Assembly (NCBI RefSeq): GCF_004135385.1
Contig: NZ_CP035493.1
Location: 3,167,440-3,231,439, forward strand
Length of the DNA: 64,000 nucleotides
From: Xylanimonas protaetiae
GTDB taxonomy: Bacteria; Actinomycetota; Actinomycetes; Actinomycetales; Cellulomonadaceae
Direction: 5' to 3'
Shown piece after piece: positions 8,696-15,542 of this stretch (positions are counted from its first letter, which is position 1; each line of letters opens with the position of its first letter). The notes under the pieces were generated by a model. The model saw nothing but the letters and a program-made list of their open reading frames with translations, was not told the origin of the DNA and did not search any database. Made by a program: the position numbers and the translations under genes.

Positions 8696-10702
8696 GACCC
8701 GGTCGCGCACCGCCGCGACGATGCGCTCGACCGCCTCGTCGACGGGCACGCCGTTCTCCTGGCGGCCGTCGCGGTAGCGGAAGGACACGGCGCCGGCCTC
8801 GGCGTCCTCGCCTCCCGCGATGAGCACGAACGGCACCTTCTCCTTGGAGGCGTTGCGGATCTTCTTGGCGAAGCGGTCGTCCGAGAGGTCGACCTCCGCG
8901 CGGATGCCCCGCGCCGTGAGCTTCGCGACGACGTCCTTGAGGTAGCCGTCGAACGCCTCGGCGACCGGCACGGCGAGCACCTGGACGGGCGCGAGCCACG
9001 CCGGGAACGACCCCGCGTAGTGCTCGATGAGCACGCCCATGAACCGCTCGATCGAGCCGAACTTGGCCGAGTGGATCATGACCGGCTGCTGGCGGGTGCC
9101 GTCCGGCGCGGTGTACTCCAGGCCGAAGCGCGCCGGCTGGTTGAAGTCGTACTGGACGGTGCCCATCTGCCAGGTGCGGCCGAGCGCGTCCTTGGCCTGG
9201 ACGGAGATCTTCGGCCCGTAGAACGCGGCGCCGCCCGGGTCCGGGACCAGGTCGAGCCCCGACTCCCGGCCCACCTTCTCCAAGAGGGCCGTCGCGCTGG
9301 CCCAGTCCTCGTCGGAGCCGACGAACTTGTCGGGCTTGGAGTCGTCGCGGGTGGAGAGCTCCAGGTAGAAGTCGTTCAGCCCGAAGTCGCGCAGGACGCT
9401 CAGCATGAAGTTCAGCAGGTGCTTGACCTCGTCGGCCGCCTGCTCCGGCATCACGTACGAGTGCGAGTCGTCCTGGGTCAGGCCGCGCACGCGGGTCAGG
9501 CCCTGGACGACGCCGCCCTTCTCGTAGCGGTACACGGTGCCGAACTCGAACAGGCGGATCGGCAGCTCGCGGTAGGACCGGCCGCGCGACGAGTAGATGA
9601 GGTTGTGCATCGGGCAGTTCATCGCCTTGAGGCGGTACTTCTGCGCCGGCGCGTCCGGGTGCTCGTCGTCGTGGAACTCCATCGCGGGGAACATGGTGTC
9701 GCCGTAGTACGGCAGGTGCCCCGAGGTGTAGAAGAGGTCTTCCTTGGTGATGTGCGGGGTGCCGACGTAGGAGAAGCCCTCCTCGATGTGGCGCTGGCGG
9801 ACGTAGTCCTCCATGACCCGCTTGATGACGCCGCCGCGCGGGTGGATCAGCGGCAGGCCCGAGCCGATGCTCGAGTGGAAGCTGAACAGGTCCTGCTCGA
9901 CGCCGATCTTGCGGTGGTCGCGGCGCTCGGCCTCGGCGAGGCGCTCGAGGTAGGCCTTGAGCTCGTCCTTGGACGGCCAGGCGGTGCCGTACACGCGTTG
10001 GAGCTGGGCGTTCTTCTGGTCGCCGCGCCAGTAGGCGGCGGCCGAGCGCATGAGCTGCACGCCCTGGCCGACGAGGCGCGTGCTCGGAAGGTGCGGGCCG
10101 CGGCACAGGTCCTTCCAGACCACGGTCTCGGACTCGCGGCCGGCGCCGCGGACGTTGTCGTAGATCGTCAGCTCGGCGCCGCCGACCTCGACGCTCTCCT
10201 CGTCCGACGACCCGCCCTTGAGGCCGATGAGCTCGAGCTTGTACGGCTCGTCCGCGAGCTCCGCGCGGGCCTCGTCCTCGGTCACGACGCGGCGGCGGAA
10301 GGTCTGGCCCTCCCGGATGATGCGGCTCATCGCCTTGTCGAGGGCCTTGAGGTCCTCGGGCGTGAACGGGGTGGCGACGTCGAAGTCGTAGTAGAAGCCG
10401 TCGCGCACGGGCGGGCCGATGCCCAGCTTGGCGTCCGGGTTGACCTGCTGGACCGCCTGCGCGAGCACGTGCGCCGCGCTGTGGCGCAGCACGGTGAGCC
10501 CGTCCTCGGAGTCGATGGTCACGCCCTCGACGGTGGCGCCCGCGGGGATCTCCCGGTCGAGGTCCCACAGCTCTCCGTCGACGCGGGCGACGACGACGTC
10601 CTTGCGCTCGGCGAACAGCTCGGCGCCCGTGGTCGGCGTCGTCGTCACCACCTGCTCCGGGGGCTGCGAGGTCGGTGACTGCGGCGGGACGACGTCGGAC
10701 AC
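8687..10702 (-). CDS. thrS: Threonyl-tRNA synthetase
   Basis: Class II synthetase charging tRNA-Thr. Domain order is TGS (first 60-70 residues), the [11 protein letters not shown] editing domain, the catalytic core with MNCPMHN zinc-binding region, motif 2 around [21 protein letters not shown] (shortened), and the C-terminal anticodon-binding domain. I place the start at the GTG at 10702 (protein VSDVVPPQ...) because an AAGGAG ribosome site lies 6 bases upstream; another GTG at 10717 sits on top of that site and is less likely. Length 671 residues, normal for the family. No T-box was recognised upstream. Confidence 0.96.
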   Translation of the reverse strand: MSDVVPPQSPTSQPPEQVVTTTPTTGAELFAERKDVVVARVDGELWDLDREIPAGATVEGVTIDSEDGLTVLRHSAAHVLAQAVQQVNPDAKLGIGPPVRDGFYYDFDVATPFTPEDLKALDKAMSRIIREGQTFRRRVVTEDEARAELADEPYKLELIGLKGGSSDEESVEVGGAELTIYDNVRGAGRESETVVWKDLCRGPHLPSTRLVGQGVQLMRSAAAYWRGDQKNAQLQRVYGTAWPSKDELKAYLERLAEAERRDHRKIGVEQDLFSFHSSIGSGLPLIHPRGGVIKRVMEDYVRQRHIEEGFSYVGTPHITKEDLFYTSGHLPYYGDTMFPAMEFHDDEHPDAPAQKYRLKAMNCPMHNLIYSSRGRSYRELPIRLFEFGTVYRYEKGGVVQGLTRVRGLTQDDSHSYVMPEQAADEVKHLLNFMLSVLRDFGLNDFYLELSTRDDSKPDKFVGSDEDWASATALLEKVGRESGLDLVPDPGGAAFYGPKISVQAKDALGRTWQMGTVQYDFNQPARFGLEYTAPDGTRQQPVMIHSAKFGSIERFMGVLIEHYAGSFPAWLAPVQVLAVPVAEAFDGYLKDVVAKLTARGIRAEVDLSDDRFAKKIRNASKEKVPFVLIAGGEDAEAGAVSFRYRDGRQENGVPVDEAVERIVAAVRDRVQV

Positions 10703-10807
10703 GTGGTGCTCCTTCACGGTTCGCCCGGCGGCATACGACGGCCGCCGGTGCGCTCGAGTGACTCGGTGTACTTGCTGGTGGGCGCGCGGCCGGGTGCCCG
10801 GACGCGA

Positions 10808-10883
10808 CGAGGGGCGCCGCCGGCAGGCGACGCCCCTCGATCGTACCGATGCTCTGGACCGTGACCCAGACGTTTGGTCACGG
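10808..10883 (-). terminator. Two stem-loops after the 94-residue protein gene
   Basis: Downstream of the minus-strand gene ending at 10907 there are two perfect hairpins: an 8-bp stem (10859-10866 with 10876-10883, loop 9) and a 9-bp GC-rich stem (10808-10816 with 10831-10839, loop 14). No T-run follows, as is usual in such GC-rich genomes. They also lie in the thrS leader, so a role in thrS control is possible. Confidence 0.5.
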
Positions 10884-10906
10884 CGTGGCTGCGGTCGCCC
10901 GCAGCG

Positions 10907-11191
10907 TCAGGACTCGAACCGGTCGTTCAGTTCCTGGGCCTTGTCCGCGACCTTGTCGACGAGGCCGTCGACGGAGTCCGGCGTGAACTCCTTGACCTTG
11001 TCGGCGAGCTTGTCGACGTTCTCGTCGGACAGGAGCTCCTTGGCCTTGTCGAGCAGGCTCTCGCCGGCGTCCTGCGCGTCAGCAGCAGCGCCCTCGGCGG
11101 CGCCGGTGGCTGCCGTCGCCTCGGCCGCGACCTTGTCGTCCGCGCCCGTGACGAAGTCCTTGGCCTTGTCGATGAAGTCTTCCAGCCCCAT
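10907..11191 (-). CDS. Small helical repeat protein, antitoxin-like (MT0933 type)
   Basis: The 94-residue acidic protein MGLEDFIDKAKDFVTG... is almost entirely predicted helix, with repeated DKAK/DKVKEF/DKVADKAQEL heptad-like units at roughly residues 8-12, 48-54, 60-69 and 77-88 around an Ala-rich hinge. Small proteins of this kind in actinobacteria are often called antitoxins of the MT0933 family; the match is only by character and I see no partner toxin beside it. ATG with an AAAGGAGC ribosome site. It is monocistronic, divergent from the gene at 11533. Confidence 0.7.
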   Translation of the reverse strand: MGLEDFIDKAKDFVTGADDKVAAEATAATGAAEGAAADAQDAGESLLDKAKELLSDENVDKLADKVKEFTPDSVDGLVDKVADKAQELNDRFES

Positions 11192-11423
11192 GGCTGCTCC
11201 TTTGGTTGCCGGGGGTCCGTGGCACTCGGCCGGGCCTCCGTCGGGTGTCGACCGCCGTCTCGTGGTCGTGGGGCGAACGTACCTCTGGCGCGCGGTGATC
11301 GCGCGCGGTAACGAGGCGGACGCGGGGGCGCTCGTCGCGCGCCCCGCGGCCGGCGCCGCATTACCACAATGGCAGTGTTCTACCCCGGGTCAGGCGCTGT
11401 GCGTCAGATCACCCATCGCCGAG

Positions 11424-11475
11424 TTGCTGTGGTCAGACCACACCTCTTAGAGTTCTTCTCAGAGGTCAGACCACA
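11424..11475 (+). promoter_or_regulatory. Tandem FadR/GntR-like operators over a putative promoter
   Basis: A perfect 15-bp palindrome TGTGGTCAGACCACA (11428-11442) is followed 33 bp downstream (centre to centre) by a second copy with the same GGTCAGACC core (11464-11472). TGGTC-N-GACCA is the classic half-site arrangement of FadR/PdhR-type GntR regulators. A possible promoter (TTGCTG at 11424, TAGAGT at 11448, 18-bp spacer) runs through the first site. The rest of the 341-bp gap 11192-11532 shows nothing else I can name. Confidence 0.6.
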
Positions 11476-11532
11476 GGGCCCGACCACGAACCGCCGCCCA
11501 CCACACGCGGCACCAACGAGGGGAACACCACC

Positions 11533-12108
11533 ATGAGCAACAAGACCGTGCGCGTCTCCGGCCTCATCGGCCTCATCGCCGGCATCCTGATGGTCGTCGT
11601 CGGCGGCACCGTCTGGGGCTTCGCCGCCAACCAGCTCGGCGCCCAGCAGATCACCGTCCCGGCCAGCGCGAACTTCCTCGCCGGCTCCTCGGTGAACAAC
11701 CCGTTCTCGGCCCTGGCCCAGGCGGACATCATCGGCGTCCACCAGCAGACCGGCGCCGTCGCGACGCTCGAGGAGAACGCCGACCTGCTCGCCTCGATCG
11801 GCATCACCGTCGACCCGGACGCCACCTACAACTTCGCCACGCTCGGCCCGATCAACACGGCCGTCAACGGCGCCGTCGCCGAGGGCACCATCACGGCCGA
11901 GGAGGCCGCGCCGATCCTCGCCCTGCGCGACACCGCCAACCAGGCCTCGGGCCTGCAGGCCGCGCTCTTCACCTCGGTGATCGCCTTCGGTGTCGCCGCC
12001 CTGATCATCGGCCTCGGCATCCTGTCGGCCATCAACGGCTTCGCGATGACCCGCGTCGCCGGCCGCGCCGGCGCCAAGGTCGCCGAGAAGGAGCTCGTGA
12101 ACGCCTGA
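11533..12108 (+). CDS. Two-TM membrane protein of unknown function
   Basis: The 191-residue protein has a hydrophobic helix at residues 7-32 (VSGLIGLIAGILMVVVGGTV, a likely signal anchor), an exported middle region of about 110 residues, and a second helix near 144-168 (FTSVIAFGVAALIIGLG). This hairpin topology places the middle domain outside the membrane. Related proteins in actinobacteria are sometimes labelled as LigA-like dioxygenases, a label I would not trust here. The gene has its own operator-bearing promoter and a strong terminator, so it is a single regulated unit. Function unknown. Confidence 0.8.
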   Translation: MSNKTVRVSGLIGLIAGILMVVVGGTVWGFAANQLGAQQITVPASANFLAGSSVNNPFSALAQADIIGVHQQTGAVATLEENADLLASIGITVDPDATYNFATLGPINTAVNGAVAEGTITAEEAAPILALRDTANQASGLQAALFTSVIAFGVAALIIGLGILSAINGFAMTRVAGRAGAKVAEKELVNA

Positions 12109-12128
12109 CCCAGGCCGCCTCGCGCTGA

Positions 12129-12168
12129 CGAAGACCCCCTCGCCCCATCCCGGGCGAGGGGGTCTTCG
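12129..12168 (+). terminator. Rho-independent-type terminator hairpin
   Basis: A perfect 17-bp stem (12129-12145 with 12152-12168, loop CATCCC) lies 20 bases after the stop of the two-TM protein gene. It has no T-run but is strong enough to act as terminator. Confidence 0.85.
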
Positions 12169-12178
12169 CGCGCCCACC

Positions 12179-12245
12179 CCCTTTCGGCGTCGTACCTCCT
12201 TGCGTTCTGGGACACAGAACGCAAGGAGGTACGACGCCGGAAGGG
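12179..12245. repeat. 31-bp near-perfect inverted repeat before the uracil-DNA glycosylase gene
   Basis: A 25-bp perfect inverted repeat (12185-12209 with 12215-12239, 5-base loop GGACA) extends with one G-T pair to about 31 bp (12179-12245). The right arm contains AAGGAGGT, an ideal Shine-Dalgarno sequence, and the left arm its complement ACCTCCTT, identical to the 16S 3' end core. No start codon follows at normal spacing. Could be a small RNA, a mobile palindromic element or a leader control structure. Confidence 0.85.
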
Positions 12246-12268
12246 CTCTTCCGCGGCACGATGAGGGC

Positions 12269-13012
12269 GTGCGCGCCGACGACCCCGCCTACCCCACCAG
12301 CGCCGCCTCCGCCGACGGCCTCGACGCCCTCGCGGCGCTGCTCGTCGAGTGCCGCGCGTGCCCGCGCCTCGTCGCCTGGCGCGAGCAGGCCGCCGCGCAC
12401 CCGCGGGCGTCGTTCCGCGGCCAGACCTACTGGGCGCGGCCCGTCCCGGGGTTCGGCGACGACGCCGCCGGGATCGCCGTCGTCGGGCTCGCCCCGGCGG
12501 CCGACGGCGGCAACCGGACCGGGCGCATGTTCACGGGCGACCGCAGCGGCGACTTCCTGTTCGCCGCGCTGCACCGGGTCGGGCTGGCGAGCCAGCCGGA
12601 GTCGACGTCGGCCGACGACGGGATGGTGCTGACCGGCGTGCGGCTCGTGGCGCCGGTGCGCTGCGCTCCCCCGGCCAACAAGCCCACGCCGGAGGAGCGG
12701 CGGCGCTGCGGGCCGTGGCTCGCGCGCGAGCTCGCGCTGCTCGGGCCGGGCGTGCGGGTGGTGCTCGCGCTCGGGGCGATCGGCTGGGACGCCGCCCTGC
12801 GCACGCTCGAGGAGCAGGGCTGGCCCGTCCCGCACCCGCGCCCGCGGTTCGCGCACGACGCCGAGGTCGTCCTCGAACGCCCCGACGGCGGCGCGGTCAC
12901 GCTGCTGGGCAGCTTCCACCCGTCGCCCCACAACACGTTCACGGGGCGGCTCACGCCCGCGATGCTCGACGCCACGCTCGGCCGGGCGAAGCGGCTGGCA
13001 GGGATCGGCTGA
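12269..13012 (+). CDS. Family 5 uracil-DNA glycosylase (UdgB type)
   Basis: The 247-residue enzyme should excise uracil and related deaminated bases. Motif 1 is GLAPAADGGNRTGRMFTGDR near residue 72, motif 2 is GSFHPSPHNTFTGRLT near 213, both characteristic of family 5. Four cysteines (CRAC near 28-31, plus two flanking the PPANKPTPEERRR loop) fit the 4Fe-4S cluster of the family. I chose the GTG at 12269; the open frame extends upstream to a TTG inside the long inverted repeat, which is unlikely to be used. No good ribosome site is visible, so the transcript may be weakly translated or leaderless. Confidence 0.9.
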   Translation: MRADDPAYPTSAASADGLDALAALLVECRACPRLVAWREQAAAHPRASFRGQTYWARPVPGFGDDAAGIAVVGLAPAADGGNRTGRMFTGDRSGDFLFAALHRVGLASQPESTSADDGMVLTGVRLVAPVRCAPPANKPTPEERRRCGPWLARELALLGPGVRVVLALGAIGWDAALRTLEEQGWPVPHPRPRFAHDAEVVLERPDGGAVTLLGSFHPSPHNTFTGRLTPAMLDATLGRAKRLAGIG

Positions 13013-13067
13013 GCGTCAGGGGCGCGCACGTCGTGCCACCGCCGCACGCCTGCCGTCCACCCCCTGG

Positions 13068-13079
13068 CGAATCGATTCG
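13068..13079. promoter_or_regulatory. Perfect palindrome, LacI-family-like operator
   Basis: CGAATCGATTCG is a 12-bp perfect palindrome with a central CG, typical of LacI/GalR operators in actinobacteria, 58 bases before the start of the oxidoreductase pair. No LacI gene is in the window. Confidence 0.45.
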
Positions 13080-13136
13080 ATCTTCGGCATAGTGTGACCG
13101 GCCGGCGCCGTGCCGGCCCGTCCGAAGGAGCACACC

Positions 13137-14303
13137 ATGCTGAACGTCGCCGTCGTCGGGACCGGGAACATCTCGGCCGCGCACCTGGCCGGCTACCTGA
13201 GGTTCCCCGAGCAGTGCCGCGTCGTCGCGCTCTGCGACGTCGTCCCGGAGCGGGCGCACGACAAGAAGGAGCGGTTCGGGCTCGCCGACGCCGACGTCGT
13301 CACCTTCGAGGAGCTGCTCGCCCGCGACGACGTCGACCTGGTGAGCAACTGCACGCCGCCCTCGGAGCACGCGCACCTGACGGTCGACTTGCTGCGGTCG
13401 GGCAAGAACGTCGTCGTCGAGAAGCCCATGGCGCCGTCGCTCGCCGAGTGCGACGCGATGCTCGCCGCCGCCCGCGAGTCGGGCGCGACGCTGTCCGTCA
13501 TCGCGCAGAACCGCTTCCGCGACGACCTGGAGACGGTCAAGGAGGCCGTCGACTCCGGCCTGCTCGGCGCGGTCGCGCACGTGCGCGTCGACTCCGCCTG
13601 GTTCCGCGGCCTGCCGTACTACGACCTCGCCTGGCGCGGCACGTGGGAGTCCGAGGGCGGCGGCCCGACGCTCAACCACGCCATCCACCACGTCGACCTG
13701 CTGCTCTGGATGCTGGGCGCCCCGCAGGCCGTCACGGCGGCGATGACGAACGCCTGGCACGACAACGCCGAGGTCGAGGACCTCTCGGTCGCGCTCCTGC
13801 AGTACGAGCGCACGATCGCCGCGCTGACCGCGTCCGTGGTGCACCACGGCGAGGAGCAGGCGTTCGTCGTCCAGGGCTCCGAGGCCTCGGTCGCGCAGCC
13901 GTGGGCCGTGCGCGCCACCCGCACGCAGCCGAACGGCCACCCGTACCCCGGCGACGACGCCGACCGCGTCGAGCAGCTCACCAAGCTCGCCGAGGCCCAC
14001 ACGCCGCTGCCCTTCGAGGGCCACGCCGGGCAGCTCGGCGACGTGCTCGCGGCCGTCGCCACGGGCCGCGAGCCTGCCGTCGACGGCGAGGCCGGGCGCC
14101 GCACGGTCGAGGTCGTCACCGCGATCTACCAGGCGGCGATCGAGCGCCGCACGGTCGACCTGCCGATCCCGGCCGGCTCCCCCTGGTACTCCGGGGAGGC
14201 GCTGCTCGAGCACGCCCCGCGCTACTTCACCAAGGCCCGCTCCGTCGCGGACCTGGGCGACGGCGTCTACACCTACGGCGGCTCGCCCGCCCCGACCCTC
14301 TGA
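13137..14303 (+). CDS. Gfo/Idh/MocA family sugar oxidoreductase
   Basis: The 388-residue enzyme has the Rossmann motif VAVVGTGNISAAH at the N-terminus, the EKP motif (VVVEKPMAPS) near residue 98, and the downstream GGGPTLNHAIHHVDLLLW segment containing the catalytic histidine. It probably oxidises or reduces a sugar or inositol with NAD(P). The ATG at 13137 has a GAAGGAG ribosome site 6 bases upstream, so an upstream GTG in frame was rejected. It is followed after 10 bases by a second member of the same family, which implies a two-step carbohydrate conversion. Confidence 0.9.
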   Translation: MLNVAVVGTGNISAAHLAGYLRFPEQCRVVALCDVVPERAHDKKERFGLADADVVTFEELLARDDVDLVSNCTPPSEHAHLTVDLLRSGKNVVVEKPMAPSLAECDAMLAAARESGATLSVIAQNRFRDDLETVKEAVDSGLLGAVAHVRVDSAWFRGLPYYDLAWRGTWESEGGGPTLNHAIHHVDLLLWMLGAPQAVTAAMTNAWHDNAEVEDLSVALLQYERTIAALTASVVHHGEEQAFVVQGSEASVAQPWAVRATRTQPNGHPYPGDDADRVEQLTKLAEAHTPLPFEGHAGQLGDVLAAVATGREPAVDGEAGRRTVEVVTAIYQAAIERRTVDLPIPAGSPWYSGEALLEHAPRYFTKARSVADLGDGVYTYGGSPAPTL

Positions 14304-14313
14304 GGTTCCCCCC

Positions 14314-15396
14314 GTGAGCAAGCACGACGGTTCCACCTACGCCCCCGCCGCGATCCCGGCCCCCGTCGTCGGGCCGGGCGACTTCACGTTCGCCGCGATC
14401 GGGCTGGACCACGGCCACATCTACGGCCAGACGGACGGCCTGCTGGGTGCCGGCGCGACGCTGACGTGGGTCTACGACCCGGACCCGGCCAAGGCGGCCG
14501 CCTTCGCGGAGCGGTTCCCGCAGGCCAGGGTCGCCCGGAGCGAGGAGGAGGTGCTCGACGACGCCGCGGTACAGCTGGTCGCCGGCGCCGCCGTCACGAG
14601 CGAGCGCTGCGCGCTCGGCCTGCGCGTCATGGACGCCGGGAAGGACTACTTCACGGACAAGGCGCCGCTGACCACGCTCGAGCAGCTCGCCGACGCGAAG
14701 GCGGCCGTCGCCCGCACGGGGAAGAAGTACGCCGTGTACTACTCCGAGCGCCTCCACGTGGAGACGGCGGTCTTCGCGTCCCAGCTCGTCGAGCAGGGCG
14801 CGATCGGTCGCGTCGTCCAGGTGATCGGCACCGGCCCGCACCGGCTCGGCACGGGCCGCCCGGGCTGGTTCTTCGAGAAGGAGCGGTACGGCGGCATCCT
14901 GTGCGACATCGGCTCGCACCAGATCGAGCAGATCCTGCACTACACGGGCGCGTCCGACGGCGAGGTGGTGCGGTCGCAGGTGGCCAACTACCACCACCCG
15001 GAGCACCCGGGCCTGGACGACTTCGGCGACGCCATGCTCGTCCTGGACAACGGGGCCACCGGCTACTTCCGCTGCGACTGGTTCACGCCCGACGGGCTCC
15101 AGACGTGGGGCGACGGGCGCTCGATCATCCTCGGGACCGAGGGCTTCATCGAGCAGCGCAAGTACATGCAGCTCGGCGACCCGACGGCCGGTCCGGGGCA
15201 CCTGTACCTCGCCAACGGGCAGGAGGAGACGCACTTCGACGTCTTCGGGAAGGTCGGCTACCCGTACTTCGGCCAGCTCGTGCTCGACTGCCTGGAGCGC
15301 ACCGAGGTCGCGATGACGCAGGAGCACGCGTTCAAGGCGGCCGAGCTCTCGGTCCGGGCGCAGCTGCAGGCGGTCGACCTCGTGCCGCGCCGCTGA
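14314..15396 (+). CDS. Gfo/Idh/MocA family oxidoreductase, second of a pair
   Basis: A 360-residue relative of the upstream enzyme, with FTFAAIGLDHGHIYG near the N-terminus in place of the classic glycine-rich loop and TDKAPL near residue 111 in place of EKP. The histidine-bearing segment GGILCDIGSHQIEQILHY is kept. The loss of the standard EKP glutamate suggests a different cofactor or substrate geometry; such divergent members often act on unphosphorylated sugars. GTG start, 10 bases after its partner, so same transcript. Substrate unknown. Confidence 0.88.
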   Translation: MSKHDGSTYAPAAIPAPVVGPGDFTFAAIGLDHGHIYGQTDGLLGAGATLTWVYDPDPAKAAAFAERFPQARVARSEEEVLDDAAVQLVAGAAVTSERCALGLRVMDAGKDYFTDKAPLTTLEQLADAKAAVARTGKKYAVYYSERLHVETAVFASQLVEQGAIGRVVQVIGTGPHRLGTGRPGWFFEKERYGGILCDIGSHQIEQILHYTGASDGEVVRSQVANYHHPEHPGLDDFGDAMLVLDNGATGYFRCDWFTPDGLQTWGDGRSIILGTEGFIEQRKYMQLGDPTAGPGHLYLANGQEETHFDVFGKVGYPYFGQLVLDCLERTEVAMTQEHAFKAAELSVRAQLQAVDLVPRR

Positions 15397-15424
15397 TCAG
15401 CAGGGGTGCGACCCGGGAGTAGTT

Positions 15425-15439
15425 GCTCGTTCAACGAGC
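15425..15439. promoter_or_regulatory. 15-bp perfect palindrome upstream of the P-type ATPase
   Basis: GCTCGTT-C-AACGAGC lies in the 146-bp gap between the oxidoreductase pair and the ATPase gene. It may be an operator or, as RNA, a short terminator. Nothing else notable in the gap except the GGAGGA ribosome site at 15530. Confidence 0.45.
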
Positions 15440-15542
15440 GCATCGCGCCCGATCACCCCCTGTGGTCCGGCCTCAGGCGCGCGGGATCGGTCCCACGCAG
15501 GCAGGATGGTCACGGCACGCCAACCGACCGGAGGAACCGCCG

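Noticed and set aside
10703-10906. Possible T-box or riboswitch in the thrS leader
   Set aside because: Only two simple hairpins are present; no T-box TGGNACC-like sequence or specifier loop could be recognised.
10905-10930. GGTTCGAGTCC on the minus strand looks like the T-arm of a tRNA
   Set aside because: It is the codons for the last residues of the 94-residue protein (RFES and stop); no acceptor stem, anticodon arm or D-arm is found around it.
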